This document shows positions 29,788 to 39,440 of a stretch of 64,000 bases of DNA, in pieces (position 1 is the first letter of the stretch; each line of letters opens with the position of its first letter). Under the pieces are notes generated by a model that saw only the letters and a list, made by a program, of their open reading frames with translations, ran no database searches and had not been told where the DNA came from. Source of the DNA: Saccharomycopsis fibuligera x Saccharomycopsis cf. fibuligera (lineage: Eukaryota > Ascomycota > Saccharomycetes > Ascoideales > Saccharomycopsidaceae). Where the stretch lies: the NCBI GenBank assembly GCA_001936135.1, contig CP012814.1, positions 62,001-126,000 on the forward strand. The letters are read 5' to 3'. Position numbers and translations under genes: made by a program.

Positions 29788-30859
29788 ATTGATGGTGATA
29801 CCTGCGACCCAAGTTTATGTAATAATGGATAACAAGCTGACGGGTCATTTGAATGTTTATCAATTTATTTTACGTTTTTGAAAAGCGCAAAACACCAAAA
29901 GCAGAATTGCAGGAAAAATGACAATATCCATATTAATTTGGTTGCCCGGACAATACCCGTAACTAACAAATCATACAAATGCCGGGTACTCCCACAAAGT
30001 ACTCCATAATATGGGTTTATTGGCGCGATTTTGAAAACGTACGACGATATGATATGGAGATCCTTCACATCACGGCTGTCACGACAGACTACACTTCAAA
30101 AGTTTTAGCCATCTAATGTTAGTGACTAGACGCGTCAAACAGCAATGATAAGAATTTCTTCTTTATAAGGTGTGAAGTTTTCATATATGGTCGAATTAAC
30201 TTGGTATAACTGATAGAAAAAACATCTTACAAACCTGTCTATGTAGTACAAAACCCAGTATTGGACTCTTTGCCAACAAAGACCGTTCTTGGTTATTGCC
30301 TCCTTCTATCGTGTTAAGAACATCTCTCCACCAGAATTGAGTGAGAATGTGGCCTGGTTTCCGTAACCATATATATTGCAGCTTGTTTTGGTAATCAAAG
30401 AGAGATTGTACTTTCACTCTGAAATGCTTTAGGTATGGGTCTTCTTTATCTAGACAAAAATGCTGCACAAAAATATCTCTCTTATTGGTAAGTTGTAATT
30501 TGAGGTCTGTTATACAATAGCCCCTTTTACGACTATGTGTCTTTAGTGCCTCGAGGGAGATATTTGTGGCATTTCAGCATTGCTTAGAAGCCGTTTCAAT
30601 TAAATTTATTATTCGATTGTCAATAAGGTTTTATTAAATCTCCTTACAATAGAATTTTGAACTAATAAAAGAATCATAGGTCACAACTTAACCCAAAGAG
30701 GGCTAATGTTTAGTGTTAGACATGTTAAAGGTTGTGTACATTGTTTGTATCAACTTGCTTGGGCATCCCTGGTATGGAATTCCGATGCAGTTAAAGCAGC
30801 TATTTACCATAGTATAACTGAAATTCAGTCAGTAACTACCTAAACTGTAAGTGTTGGGA
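29788..30859. other. Gene-poor region upstream of TAF12
   Basis: No host gene recognised. An open frame of 90 codons on the minus strand (30196..30468) has no recognised domain; it could be decayed retroelement or chance. No terminal repeats seen. Confidence 0.4.
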
Positions 30860-31440
30860 TTTATCGGTCTAGTCTAGTCGAGAAAAAGATTTGGTATTTT
30901 CCCTGTTGTCGAGATATCTGTTCTTAGACTTCTTATTGTGGCAGTGAGCCTTAGAGTTGTTAGTGTGATTGTTGTTGGTAAATTTCTTAGTATTGTTAAT
31001 GAAATTTTGGTTACTATTGTTCGCTGGCTGAAGAGTATAGGAGATACGAGTGGCAACAGATTGAACCCACTCAAGAGAAACAGGTAGATGTTGATGAATA
31101 TATGAGTCTTTTGTGATACTAATATGGATTCTAAGGTCTTCCTTCAAAACATTAATAAAGAAACTGATTAAAGTAGACTCTTCAGTATTATAGACAGAAG
31201 CCAAATAATAGAATTCTACAATGTAATCTTCAATAGCACGAATTTGTCGCAAAATAGAAAGCCTCCAGTCTAAAGAAGCACCTTTGTATGATTGACTTAG
31301 GAAACTTTTAATACCAGCTAATGAGGAATTTTTTCCGGAAAAAGTTGGGACACCACTCTCCTCATCAGCACAGAAAACGCTACCAATTGTAAGAGTTGGT
31401 GCTAATGGATATAATTTGAGACGTGAAAAAGCTTCAGTGT
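30860..31440 (-). mobile_element. Ty3/gypsy-like LTR retrotransposon fossil (gag region)
   Basis: The minus strand retains the pattern of a retrotransposon gag domain: an aromatic-led start (ASLDWRLSILRQI), EDYIVEFYYLASVYNTEEST, then FFINVLKEDLRIHISI, followed by a basic Asn/Lys-rich tail. It looks broken; pol and a 3' LTR were not found. It lies directly 3' of an LTR-like repeat in the same orientation, which may be its 5' LTR. Limits are approximate. Probably old, since little beyond gag can be recognised. Confidence 0.55.
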
Positions 31441-31596
31441 TTATACTTATTATCTAGAATTGACTAGTGGGAGAGGCAGTAATAAAGAAAGAAGATAGGT
31501 GAGATAAATATATCAAATACTAAAAGAAATTATGACTTCCCTTCGATCTTTCTATATCTAGTCAATAGTAGTCATAACGATAGACATAGCTTCTTG
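31441..31596. other. Leader-like sequence between repeat and gag fossil
   Basis: AT-rich, no coding character. May be leader of the gag fossil. Confidence 0.3.
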
Positions 31597-31690
31597 TTTT
31601 TTTTTTTTTTTCACACACAATATCAATTTATTGTTTTCTATATAAACGGTAGAAAATATAATCTTATAAACTTATCTATATAGTATATAC
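31597..31690 (-). repeat. A-ended LTR-like repeat, copy 1
   Basis: Minus-strand reading: TTTATAAGATTATATTTTC, then TTTATATAG, then AATTGATATTGTGTGTG followed by 15 A. About 75 bases are shared with copy 2 (32119..32192), which lies in the opposite orientation. It contains a TATA-like TTTATATAG. Either an LTR fragment of the adjacent gag fossil, or the A-tailed 3' end of a non-LTR element. Confidence 0.6.
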
Positions 31691-31822
31691 AGTATAGTTC
31701 AGTTGTCAGTATATAGGGGAAACTTATACAAGTGAAAACCCCGTTAGTATTAGTTAGACTTTAATGGATCAGTTGGATTTGAAATAGATATAGGAGAGAT
31801 TATAGTCTAGGATGGATGATAT

Positions 31823-31904
31823 TTTATTTTTTTATTTTTTTTGAGGGTCATTTTTTTTTTTTTTTTTCACACACAATATCGATTTATTGCTTTGCTGTCG
31901 ACAG
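31823..31904 (-). mobile_element. Ultra-short LINE 3' end with a second repeat inserted in it
   Basis: Minus-strand reading: CTGTCGACAGCAAAGCAAT (shared with the LINE at 24829..24849), then a foreign 35-base piece AAATCGATATTGTGTGTG plus 17 A, then TGACCCTC and A8-T-A7-T (shared again, including T spacing). The copy keeps only about 20 bases of element 5' of the insert, and ends 66 bases before tRNA-Asp. Confidence 0.6.
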
Positions 31905-31970
31905 GTTTGTTACACTTATGTTAAAAATGAACACTATAAATAATAAATCTAAAGATTAATATCAACAAAG

Positions 31971-32042
31971 TCCGTGATAGTTTAGTGGCTAGAATGTCCG
32001 CTTGTCGCGCGGACGACCGGGGTTCGATTCCCCGTCGCGGAG
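31971..32042 (+). tRNA. tRNA-Asp (anticodon GTC)
   Basis: TCCGTGA acceptor pairs with TCGCGGA, discriminator G. Anticodon arm TCCGC/GCGGA with loop TTGTCGC gives GTC; T arm GGGGTTCGATTCCCC. Near-identical in layout to yeast tRNA-Asp. A seven-T terminator follows immediately. Repeats flank it on both sides. Confidence 0.96.
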
Positions 32043-32560
32043 TTTTTTTGCAGTAATAATGTTTCGTATTTGCCAGCGTATTTCAGCTATATTTTCTATA
32101 ATTAGTTGTAGATAGTATAGTTAAATTTATAAGATTATATTTTCTATCATTTATATAGAAATAACAAATCGATATTGTGTGGAAAAAAAAAATAGTAAAT
32201 TGACCTTGCCTGTAAAATTATTAAGGGTGGTGTCTACAAATTTCGAAGCTGATAAATTACAAACCAGTAACGTAGCAAATAGTGTAACATACATTGGAAT
32301 CGAAACCTTTAAAACCGCTATGAAAGAATATATATACTTATGAGAAAGAAAGGACAAGAAAACAAAAGAGAAAAAAGAATGTGAATTTGAGTGACTAAGA
32401 CAAAAACCTGAAAAAAAAAACTATAAAGAAACAAGAATCAAGATAGATTTTCTCACTGTAGGATGCTAAACATGCGAAGACTAAAAAAAAAAGATAATAA
32501 TATAAGGATACATAAAATATGCAAAGGAAATGCTGAAAATACTACGAGGTTTAACAATTA
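32043..32560. other. Intergenic, tRNA-Asp 3' side to TYW1 3' end
   Basis: Contains the inverted repeat copy at 32119..32192; otherwise AT-rich with no gene. Confidence 0.45.
32119..32192 (+). repeat. A-ended LTR-like repeat, copy 2 (inverted)
   Basis: Plus-strand reading TTTATAAGATTATATTTTC, TTTATATAG, AATCGATATTGTGTGG then 10 A. Same family as 31597..31690 but opposite in orientation; the two bracket tRNA-Asp. Confidence 0.6.
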
Positions 32561-35002
32561 TTACACCTCCAACATTTTCTGAGCTTCCAAAGCTTGTTGC
32601 TGCTGTTTTTCTCTTTCTTGCTTCTTCTTCAATTTTTCCTCTTTTCTATTATATCTAACATCGTCTGGATTAAAACCAGCTTGTTCAGAACCCCAATAGG
32701 ACCAATATGGGGTCTCAGCAACATAATCCATTTCATCAAAATCATCACCTTTAGTTTCCAACAAATTGAAAAATTTTTCATAATTTATGTGTGTGTACCA
32801 TTTACCATTTTGGTGAAACTTCTTATGTGCCATCAAGATACAACAAGAGTGAGCATGTTCTGAAGCAATACCATAATTTAAATTTCTCTTTGCTAACTCT
32901 TCATTCAACGAAACAACAAAATTTTTACACTCTTCATAAAATGGAATATTTTGCATCGTTAATGGATTCCCATTACCAGATGAAGATCCACAGAATGTAG
33001 CACCTTTAATTTCCACAAGAGATGGGTTTGCCTTCTCAATAAAATCAGCATATCCCTTGATTTCATTCATATTAAAACCTTTAACAAGAGTCAATCTGAA
33101 AACTGTTCTTTGGTGATTTTGCACCGTATTCAAAATCTCCAAACATGTTTGCAATCTATCCCAAAAATCTCTGAAAAGTGGTCTATCAACTTTTTTCAAA
33201 TCGTTTTTAGTAGGAGCGTCAATAGAAACGTACAATTGAGTGACCTTTTTCAAATTTTTCAATTGTTCAGGATGTTGAGCATTACAAACCAAAAAACTGG
33301 AAATGTGTTTTTCATGAAGCATACCAACAAATTCGTTAATGTATGGGTAGAAAATTGGTTCACCAACCAATGACAAGGCACAATGTCTAACTGTAAATGC
33401 TTCTTGAAATCTTTCTGAGTTGATTCCTGGAACACCTCTCATTTGCTTGATCTTTTTATAATGGCCTTCCAAAGCCCCTTTCAAAACTTCTTCTGGTCCA
33501 TCAACTTGCCATCTCCAGTTAGTGCCCACTGGATTAGTACCGTGTCTCCAACAAAACACACACTTGTTAGAACATGACAAGGATGGGGTAGTTTCCATAC
33601 ACAAATGCGATCTGATACCATAAAATGCATACTTATAACATGATCCACGATTTCTCAATGCAGATTTGGTCCAACGGCAAATCTTGACACCCGAGTGAGA
33701 TCCTACCACAGTGTAACCTTGCTTAGTTAAAGACTTATATGTTGGAGAATCCTTAGCTACCATTTCTTTCACTTCTTTAGCGGTATCATCAATTTCCGTT
33801 TCTTCACTATCGCTTGATTTTTGCATCATGTTGCCCATTTCTTCAATATCAACAAGAGTCGAACTGCTATCAAGACTTTCCTTCTCTTCGTCATCTTCAT
33901 CAGCATCACTATCCAAGTTATTTTCGTCCAAGATCATTGCATCGTTATCCTTGAGTGAGTCAATGTAAAAATCACACCATTCTCTAATTTTTTCATCTTT
34001 GTCATTTTTGATACAAAATTTTCCCAACGGAAACAATCTTCTTGCCCCAAGCTTATTTAAGTATAAATCAGCTTTAGTGGCCTGGTAACAAAATTTGTTT
34101 GGATAATGTTCTTTATCACCAATACCAATGACCGAGTATCCAATAATCTTGTCGCGTAACGGGTAGCTGTTGATTCTAAAGTCGCTAGCATTTTCTTCCA
34201 AAGTTTGTAAGAAATAATCAATTGGAGAATCAGTTTCATAGGAAGGAAGCAACATGACGTAAACAATTTTATCCTTATTTGCAGGAACATTCAAGAAATA
34301 GTCGTCCAAATCATCAATATCGTCATCCATGTTGACCAAAGTTGGTTTATTTTTCAAAGGTTCATGCAAATTCAACATGTCAAAAAGATACTTGGCACTT
34401 CTTTCAGAAGCACCAGTTAGCGACGAGTAAAAGATGAAAATATTGGCATCCAACAAACTAGTATCGTTAACAATCAATTTTGGCGAAGTTTTAGCCATTC
34501 CACGTTTCTTGATAATTTTAGGAGTTCTCTTCTTGCGAGGTTGCTTAGCTGATGGTGTTGGCGATGCGCTTTTGGACTCTTTGGCAACTTGTGATATTTC
34601 CTCCGGGGTGGTCGTTGTAGTAGCTCTGGCGGAATTTTCATTGAAAGCAGTGGTGAAATCGACCCCAACAGACTTGGTTTTCTTTGGACGATCACCAAAA
34701 AGATCTTTATCAGCATCAGTGCTAACTAACTGAAGCTTATTATTTATCTTAATGTATTTAAGCTTAAGCTTCTTGCCCTTGACCCCATCGTCTGCCGCAC
34801 CGTCGTTGGTGCTAATGGTCTTACTTTTATTGCTGCTGTTGTTGCTTGTAGTAGGCGTCTGCTGCTGCTTGGTAATTCTGTAAAGCGAGTAAAGAGTAAC
34901 GACAAGCAAACCAACGGTAAGCCTACCGCCGCAATGGATATAACCCATCACAAGCCCACCGACCAAAAGGTCAGTCACTGAGTCGTTTCTAATGACGCTC
35001 AT
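32561..35002 (-). CDS. TYW1: tRNA-4-demethylwyosine synthase (wybutosine synthesis)
   Basis: The 813-residue protein begins with a hydrophobic segment (about 12..42) that may anchor it to a membrane. A basic, disordered linker follows, then a flavodoxin domain near 185..355 (IFIFYSSLTGASERSAKYLF, with the FMN phosphate loop). An acidic stretch follows near 358..395. The radical-SAM domain starts near 470, with CSNKCVFCW (CX3CX2C, binding the 4Fe-4S cluster). This is the fused flavodoxin-radical SAM enzyme that builds the tricyclic core of wybutosine at position 37 of tRNA-Phe from pyruvate and N1-methylguanosine. Baker's yeast Tyw1 (YPL207W) has 810 residues, the same size. The gene diverges from the PTR2-like gene. 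Confidence 0.97.
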   Translation of the reverse strand: MSVIRNDSVTDLLVGGLVMGYIHCGGRLTVGLLVVTLYSLYRITKQQQTPTTSNNSSNKSKTISTNDGAADDGVKGKKLKLKYIKINNKLQLVSTDADKDLFGDRPKKTKSVGVDFTTAFNENSARATTTTTPEEISQVAKESKSASPTPSAKQPRKKRTPKIIKKRGMAKTSPKLIVNDTSLLDANIFIFYSSLTGASERSAKYLFDMLNLHEPLKNKPTLVNMDDDIDDLDDYFLNVPANKDKIVYVMLLPSYETDSPIDYFLQTLEENASDFRINSYPLRDKIIGYSVIGIGDKEHYPNKFCYQATKADLYLNKLGARRLFPLGKFCIKNDKDEKIREWCDFYIDSLKDNDAMILDENNLDSDADEDDEEKESLDSSSTLVDIEEMGNMMQKSSDSEETEIDDTAKEVKEMVAKDSPTYKSLTKQGYTVVGSHSGVKICRWTKSALRNRGSCYKYAFYGIRSHLCMETTPSLSCSNKCVFCWRHGTNPVGTNWRWQVDGPEEVLKGALEGHYKKIKQMRGVPGINSERFQEAFTVRHCALSLVGEPIFYPYINEFVGMLHEKHISSFLVCNAQHPEQLKNLKKVTQLYVSIDAPTKNDLKKVDRPLFRDFWDRLQTCLEILNTVQNHQRTVFRLTLVKGFNMNEIKGYADFIEKANPSLVEIKGATFCGSSSGNGNPLTMQNIPFYEECKNFVVSLNEELAKRNLNYGIASEHAHSCCILMAHKKFHQNGKWYTHINYEKFFNLLETKGDDFDEMDYVAETPYWSYWGSEQAGFNPDDVRYNRKEEKLKKKQEREKQQQQALEAQKMLEV

Positions 35003-35436
35003 ACTTGTTGTGTAAATGTCTCGATGTAAACGAAATTGAACGAGAATTGCAAAATTTTTTCCTCCCGTATATATAGCGAATAGTCAAGTTAAAAGAAATT
35101 AATTTTTTTTTTTTTTTTTCTTCTGTTGATTCTGATTTTGGAGAAAATCTTTGGATGCGTTTAATGACTAAGCAATTACAACCGATAATGAACAGTACAT
35201 AACCATGCATGAAGGCACATAGACACAGCTGTCAGTTTTTGCCTGTTTTGATCTTTAATGGGGACTCAACATTCTTGACAAAGGAAGGAGGGAAAGAAGG
35301 AGAGAAAGAAGGAGAGAAGGAGTAAGGCAAAGAAGTTAAATTAGAGATTATTTCTGAATATAATCCTTGGACAGCTACACTACAACAACCAACCAACAAA
35401 CCTGACCAGCTTTCGCAGGTCATAACCACCAGTGCT
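35003..35436. other. Divergent promoter, TYW1 / PTR2-like
   Basis: Holds a 19-T run (about 35101..35119) near TYW1 and a purine strip GAAAGAAGGAGA repeated from 35280 to 35325 near the transporter. No known regulator site recognised. Confidence 0.5.
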
Positions 35437-37223
35437 ATGCTGTCATCAATAGAGCTCCATGACTGGCAAATAGATGATGGCATATCAGGGCCAACAACAA
35501 CATCAAATCCTAAATTTAAACCACAGCTGGACATCAGCACCGAAGATGAACAAAAGCTACGGCGCGTCCCCCAGCATATCCCATTGCGGCTGCCCTGCTG
35601 GCTAATTGCCGCTGTTGAGCTATTGAACGGTTTTCCTACTATGGTCTCAGCGGCCCATTTATGAATTACATGCAATATTCACCGCAGGATGCGAGAATCA
35701 AAGGCGCTTTAAACCTCGGCCATGGCAAAGCTACAGCACTTAGTTATTTTTTCCAATTCTGGTGCTATATATGTCCGGTATTCGGTGCGTGGGTCGCTGA
35801 TCTGTACTGGGGAAAGTACAAGACAATCAAAAACTTCTCTTATGTTTACATTGTGGGCATCTTTATTCTTTTTGTTAGCTCATTGCCAGCCGCGGCGGAG
35901 AAAGGGTATGCAATGAGCGGGTTTTTGTTGGCGATTGTGATTATTGGGTTGGGCACTGGAGGTGTGAAGGCAAATGTTTCGCCATTGATTGCTGACTGTG
36001 TTCCAAAATTTGAGCCTTACGTTGAGCAGCAGCAGCATACAAGTAGCAAAGTTATCGTTGATCCCAAGTTGACGGTACTGTCTGTATTCATGGTATTCTA
36101 TCTCTGTATCAACATTGGTTCACTATCATCAATAATTACCACCACCTTAGAGTCCAAAGTTGATTTCTGGGCAGCTTATTTGTTGGCGTTTGGGTTCTTT
36201 TGCATTGGGATTGTGGTTTTCATTTCTGGGGAGAAGCATTACACTCATGTGCCGCCCTCGAAAAGGGCAATTTCTCAATGTTTCAAAATCACGACCATGG
36301 CAATAAGAAACGGTTTTGACTTTGAAATTTGCAAGAATTATATGGCGCCGGCTGGTGAGCATCGCATTGGCATGTCAAATTCAAATTTCGATTGGGATGA
36401 TAGATTTGTTGAGGATGTCGCATCAGCTCTAAGAGCATGCAAAGTGTTTTTATTCTTTATTCCCTACTGGGCCATCTATGGTCAAATGCTAAATAACTTT
36501 ATATCTCAAGCAGGACAAATGGAACTTCACGGGATCCCCAATGACATATTGCAAAACATTGACCCAATAACTATAATTATTTTTATTCCTCTATGTGATA
36601 GATTTGTCTATCCCTTGATTCGCCGTTGTGGGCTACAGTTCACCGCACTTCATAAAATCACTTGGGGCTTCATGTTTGGCTCAATGGCGATGGTGTACGC
36701 TGGGTTTGTCCAGTATTTGATCTACTCATCCGGCCCATGCTACAACCATCCATTAACTTGCAATCTCGAAAACCAAAACAATATCAATAACAATAACAGT
36801 GGTGGTAGTGGTAGTGGCCAGTTACCCAACCAGGTCCATGTGGCCATTCAGGCCCCCGCATATTTTTTCATCGCCATTAGCGAAATTCTTGCTTCCGTAA
36901 CTGGCCTAGAGTACGCATACAATTGTGCCCCCGACACAATGAAGTCGTTCATTATGAGTCTATTTTTGCTAACGTCGGCAGCAGGGTCGCTATTGGGCAT
37001 GATTGTGGCCCCCTTGGCTAGAGATCCGTTTATGGTTTGGTTTTATGGTGGGTTGGGTGTTTGTTGTTTTGTGTCTGGAGTGATGTTTTGGTATTTCTGT
37101 AAGGGGATTGGAAACGATCCTACAGTTATGGGTGCTACAGGCAAAAAAGAAGAGATTGTTGAGCACGATGAAGCAGAAGTGGCATTATTGGGAAGAAGGA
37201 GAAATAATAGTGATGAGTGGTGA
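35437..37223 (+). pseudogene. PTR2: PTR2-type di/tripeptide transporter, frameshifted
   Basis: The first frame (ATG 35437) encodes a typical N terminus, STEDEQKLRRVPQHIP, then WLIAAVEL. At about 35622..35624 the frame shifts by one base, and the other frame continues ERFSYYGLSGPFMNYMQYSP to a clean stop at 37223. ELxERFSYYGLSGP is the signature of POT/PTR proton-coupled peptide transporters. The rest has about eleven hydrophobic segments and GLGTGGVKANVSPL, also family-specific. The frame is otherwise intact at near 595 residues, normal for the family. A lost A in CTA-ATT would explain it. Either a recent pseudogene, programmed frameshift, or a sequence error. CTG at 35802..35804 sits in WVAD-x-YWGK where relatives have Thr, Ser or Ala, which supports CTG being read as Ser. 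Confidence 0.85.
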
Positions 37224-37269
37224 TAAGATTGTGCTATTGCCGAAAAAGCAAAAAGGAGAAAAAAATACC

Positions 37270-37300
<31 letters not shown>

Positions 37301-37415
37301 AAATAAAAACAGACAAACAAATGTATAAAATAAATTAGAAGATACACCAAGGGATTTATAGCCTCGAAATTGTGTTATTTATTAAACTAAATGTGATATA
37401 ATAGCACACAGACAA
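37224..37415. other. Convergent gap with a 29-base A run
   Basis: Pure A run at about 37270..37298 just past the transporter stop. No gene. Confidence 0.6.
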
Positions 37416-38759
37416 TTAATTGTTATTGGCGTTGGTGTTAGGAATATACTTTAAAGCTTCAAGAAGCTTAGAAGCATCGGTCATCGCCAGATTAGGCGAT
37501 GCCTTGCCGTCAGTGGTAGTGTTTGTATTCGAATTTGTATCTTTATTTGTAATCTTAGTGTCAGAAGCTGAATTGTTGATACCATTTTCTTGTATCTTCT
37601 GCTTCTTTCTAGAAGGCTGGTCATCATCTGAATCATTACCATCATCATTATCATCATCATCACTGTCATTGTTTTCATACTGCGGTATAGCATCATCATC
37701 ACTGTCATTATTATTATCATTATCATTATCATTATTATTGTTATTAGTATTAGTATTAGTATTACTAGTATCAGTATTAGGAAGTTCATGTTGTGCACTT
37801 ACTGGCTTTGGTGAACTTACTGGACTGAATTCCGGAGCAGCTGCTTCTTCAGCAGACGCACCACCGACAAGTCCATCATCCACCATATCCTGTAACTCTT
37901 TTTGAGTTTGTACTGCTTTTGCCACTTTGCTAGATAAATCATTCTCAATTTCAAACTTTTCAAAAGTGCCAATTTCTAGCAAGTTTTGCTTTTCTTTAGC
38001 AACGAATTGTTCCAATTGTTGTAGTGCTTGAGTTTTAAGATTCTGGGAATCTTCAACTGATGTCTTTAGACTGTCGTAAATTTTCAAAAGATCCGTGATT
38101 TGTTCATGAAAGACATTAGGCGATGGAAGATTACTATCTTCAGCGAATAATTTATTGTATTGGTGTTCGAAATTGGATAATTGAGATTTTGCCAACTGTG
38201 AAGCTTTGTTTGATTGTAGGTAGTGGTCATTTAGTGTTTTCAATTCAGGTATGGCAAACACCGCTGTTGCTGTTGCTGTTGCTGTTTCTGTTGGTGACGT
38301 GCTACTGCTGCTGCTGATGCTGCTGCTATTGTTGTTGCCATTTCTTGTCGCCACTCCATCCGTCTTGTTGAAATCCGCTAGTATTTGTCTAACCACTGAA
38401 TCCGAAAGCACATGCCTTTCTTTCCAAACATTGACCGATCTTTTAATCTTCGCTCTAATTTTTACCGGCACCTGCTTATAAGCATTAGATAAGGAGGCAA
38501 ACAATACTTTTCCAAACGCATCAATAAACTCATTTTTCCGTCTTGCTCTAGCTTGCTGAATAACATCGTTAGCTAGGTAAATCAATGGCAATTTCTTGTC
38601 AATGGGAGCTTCAGAAAGTTCTTGGGCCCAAGTGTTGGCAATTCGTTGTGCTTGGCGGTAGTGGAATAGGGTCCATTGAGATAAGCCGACAATTGAGGCT
38701 TGAGTTTCGTTCAAGTTTTTTAGCTTTTCCGATAGTTTTGCTTCAGAGAATGAGGACAT
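37416..38759 (-). CDS. RTT103: RTT103-like CTD-interacting transcription termination factor
   Basis: Residues 1..135 form a CID domain (SQWTLFHYRQAQRIANTWAQ; LIYLANDVIQQARARRKNEF), which binds the Ser2-phosphorylated RNA polymerase II C-terminal domain. A coiled-coil region follows near 185..275. The C terminus is acidic and disordered, rich in Asp/Asn (DDDDNDDGNDSDDD), and has a short basic patch RKKQK. Rtt103 recruits the Rat1 exonuclease for torpedo termination. Length (447) is close to yeast Rtt103 (409). Clean frame, ATG at 38757..38759. Confidence 0.95.
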   Translation of the reverse strand: MSSFSEAKLSEKLKNLNETQASIVGLSQWTLFHYRQAQRIANTWAQELSEAPIDKKLPLIYLANDVIQQARARRKNEFIDAFGKVLFASLSNAYKQVPVKIRAKIKRSVNVWKERHVLSDSVVRQILADFNKTDGVATRNGNNNSSSISSSSSTSPTETATATATAVFAIPELKTLNDHYLQSNKASQLAKSQLSNFEHQYNKLFAEDSNLPSPNVFHEQITDLLKIYDSLKTSVEDSQNLKTQALQQLEQFVAKEKQNLLEIGTFEKFEIENDLSSKVAKAVQTQKELQDMVDDGLVGGASAEEAAAPEFSPVSSPKPVSAQHELPNTDTSNTNTNTNNNNNDNDNDNNNDSDDDAIPQYENNDSDDDDNDDGNDSDDDQPSRKKQKIQENGINNSASDTKITNKDTNSNTNTTTDGKASPNLAMTDASKLLEALKYIPNTNANNN

Positions 38760-39080
38760 GGTGGCGGAAGGGGAGTTTTGCAGTAGGTGTGCTTAGCTGT
38801 TGCTGTATTGGTGGTGGTTGATACCAATATAGATGATGTTTGTTTTCGTTTGAGACGCGAGGCAGTCAGAAAAAAAAAAAAAAAACGGAAATGAAAGAAA
38901 AAAGATGGCGATTTACCCGCTAAACAAGATTGATGGCGAGTGTCTTAAGAGGGAAAGCTACAAGATGAGAATACACAACAAAGTGAAGATAAAAAAATGT
39001 AAATATATTGTATATGGTAGTACTTTTATGTATATACAGGACGGATCGTAAAGTCGTAAGCGGCGAGAGGATGAGTAAGT
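38760..39080. other. RTT103 promoter and COX16 3' flank
   Basis: Contains a 15-A run (38870..38885). No gene. Confidence 0.5.
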
Positions 39081-39440
39081 TCAAAACACATTCTCGGACT
39101 CACCTTTCATTCGAGGCACTCTCTTGGGCTCCCAGTCCTCTTCGCCCATATGCTGAAGTCTGTAGTACTCTTCCTTGACGTCGACTTTTCTCTTGTTTTT
39201 CACAATCTTCAAGTTCTCTTCGTCGTCTAGCTCTTGCACTCTGCGATCTCTCTTTTCGTAACGGACGGCGGTGAAGTTGCTGAGGGCCACTGAACCAACG
39301 CCCATGAGGAGCAAGAAGGGGAAGCCAAAGAGGAGGAACGGATGTTTCTTCATGCCCTTCTGGTAGCGGCCAGCAAGGGTTTTTTCGTACTGCAACTGCT
39401 GGGCAGTTGTTCTAAACACTTTGGAGCCAAAGTGGGACAT
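39081..39440 (-). CDS. COX16: Cox16, cytochrome c oxidase assembly factor
   Basis: The natural start is the ATG at 39438..39440 (MSHFGSKVFRTTAQQL), giving 119 residues; baker's yeast Cox16 has 118. A single transmembrane helix lies near 34..53 (FLLFGFPFLLLMGVGSVAL), followed by a charged C terminus with the conserved RYEKRDRRV and EEYYRLQ. Cox16 sits in the inner mitochondrial membrane and helps assemble the Cox1 and Cox2 subunits. The frame stays open 49 codons upstream, but this stretch is not protein-like. Diverges from MRPS35, another mitochondrial gene. Confidence 0.95.
   Translation of the reverse strand: MSHFGSKVFRTTAQQLQYEKTLAGRYQKGMKKHPFLLFGFPFLLLMGVGSVALSNFTAVRYEKRDRRVQELDDEENLKIVKNKRKVDVKEEYYRLQHMGEEDWEPKRVPRMKGESENVF

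Noticed and set aside
27747-29881. Leu-rich membrane-like frames on the plus strand over TAF12
   Set aside because: Antisense shadow of Asn/Ser-rich codons.
30196-30468. Minus-strand frame of 90 codons in the repeat zone
   Set aside because: Some retroelement flavour but no motif strong enough to assign; not called as a gene.
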